DNA from: Chrysomallon squamiferum
Lineage: Eukaryota > Mollusca > Gastropoda > Neomphalida > Peltospiridae
Direction of reading: 5' to 3'
Length of the DNA: 17,500 nt
Assembly: GCA_012295275.1 (NCBI GenBank)
Contig: CM022674.1
Location: 908,111-925,610, forward strand
Under the pieces are notes generated by a model that saw only the letters and a program-made list of their open reading frames with translations, ran no database searches and had not been told where the DNA came from. Below are positions 16,971-17,500 of this stretch, piece after piece; the first letter of the stretch is position 1; each line of letters starts with the position of its first letter. A program made the translations under genes and the position numbers.

Positions 16971-17060
16971 GTAAGTAAGTAAATAAATGAATAAATTAGT
17001 AAATAAATAAATACATAAATAAATAAATAAATAAATAAGTAAATGAATAAATAAATAAGT
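16910..17060 (+). repeat. (AAAT)n microsatellite
   Basis: About 150 nt of AAAT with AAGT and AATG interruptions, followed by an A/G-rich stretch to 17095. Confidence 0.93.
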
Positions 17061-17122
17061 AGAAAAAGAAAGAAAGAAAAAAGAAGGAAAAAAAAATGGT
17101 GCATATTTATTGTTCTTAGTAC

Positions 17123-17226
17123 CTTTAGTGAAAGCATTAATGAAGGCAAATTGGAGTCCGTTTATATCTGCATTAATAACTTTAATGATTGCTTTACACC
17201 GATTATCACAACATCTTGAATATATT
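17123..17226 (-). CDS. Candidate exon of an unidentified upstream minus-strand gene
   Basis: Acceptor ATACCACAG and donor CTAAAG|GTACTA bound 104 nt, phase 2 to 1. The only matching frame is open for 34 codons: IYSRCCDNRCKAIIKVINAD, then NGLQFAFINAFTK. It lies outside the tandem duplication. I do not recognise the protein; no partner exon is certain on either side, so this could be chance. Confidence 0.3.
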
Positions 17227-17500
17227 CTGTGGTATTTTCAGTCCAGTATATCACATGCAAATGAATGTATCAACTGATAGATGTACAGATAATGATTTAC
17301 GCAAGTGTATTGGTAAAGCTACATGTAAACATAAACATTGACAGATGATTAGAGAGAATGCTATTATGTTTAATAGACTTCCTTTTACCTGTATATTTTG
17401 TTATTTATAGAATATAACCTATTAGATATATTTTTACTTTTTATAAAATATACAGTCAAATTTATATGCCAGGTGTATTTTCTTATATATGAAAAATACA
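17227..17500. other. Right end of window, no supported gene
   Basis: AT-rich single-copy-looking DNA. A donor-like TACAG|GTAAAA occurs on the minus strand near 17389, but no convincing exon body goes with it. Confidence 0.5.

Overview
The window is eukaryotic, very AT-rich and packed with microsatellites (TAA, TTTA, CT/GA, TG/CA, AT). Every real coding segment is a short exon bounded by GT..AG introns. Penelope-type retroelement debris and a DUF1647-like glycosyltransferase-fold protein fit a lophotrochozoan animal, most likely a mollusc. That placement is inference; nothing here fixes the species.

Central result: one nearly complete minus-strand gene (B) can be assembled by hand from 13923 down to 7235. 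It has eight coding exons with fully compatible phases, giving 1,230 nt and 409 residues. The product is a predicted type II Golgi/ER membrane protein: a short cytosolic tail, a signal anchor, a stalk built from three consecutive 78-nt phase 1-1 exons, and a lumenal domain resembling nematode/mollusc DUF1647 proteins. Six N-glycosylation sequons lie on the lumenal side.

Second result: the window carries two copies of a ~10.8 kb tandem duplication. Positions 1-5180 (copy A) match 10640-16010 (copy B), with the offset drifting from 10669 to 10828 as microsatellites differ. Copy A holds the first five coding exons of a second gene (A) at 3160-111. They are identical to gene B over all 352 coding bases by eye, while introns differ. 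The catalytic exons of gene A must lie left of the window. Copy A stops at an AT microsatellite near 5171-5180. Copy B continues through the same AT tract into sequence that completes a local repeat unit, so ~5180 looks like the duplication junction and 5180-16010 one full unit. An assembly artefact (two haplotypes laid end to end) is a real alternative.

Layout: 1-3160 gene A exons 5 to 1. 3400-5180 a diverged repeat family (R1, R2, truncated R3). 5180-5400 an LTR/leader-like fragment. 5760-6480 a frameshifted Penelope-type GIY-YIG remnant. 6480-7213 no gene, but a 114-bp two-unit repeat. 7214-13923 gene B. 14170-16745 repeat family R1-R3, with R3 complete. 16910-17060 an AAAT tract. 17123-17226 a candidate exon of a further minus-strand gene, and nothing convincing to the end.

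The most unusual non-coding feature is a 34-bp tandem array in intron 2 of both gene copies. Each unit carries a full CRE palindrome (TGACGTCA; seven intact in B, six of seven in A). Most units also carry a TAATTG homeodomain-type core, making the array an intronic enhancer candidate.
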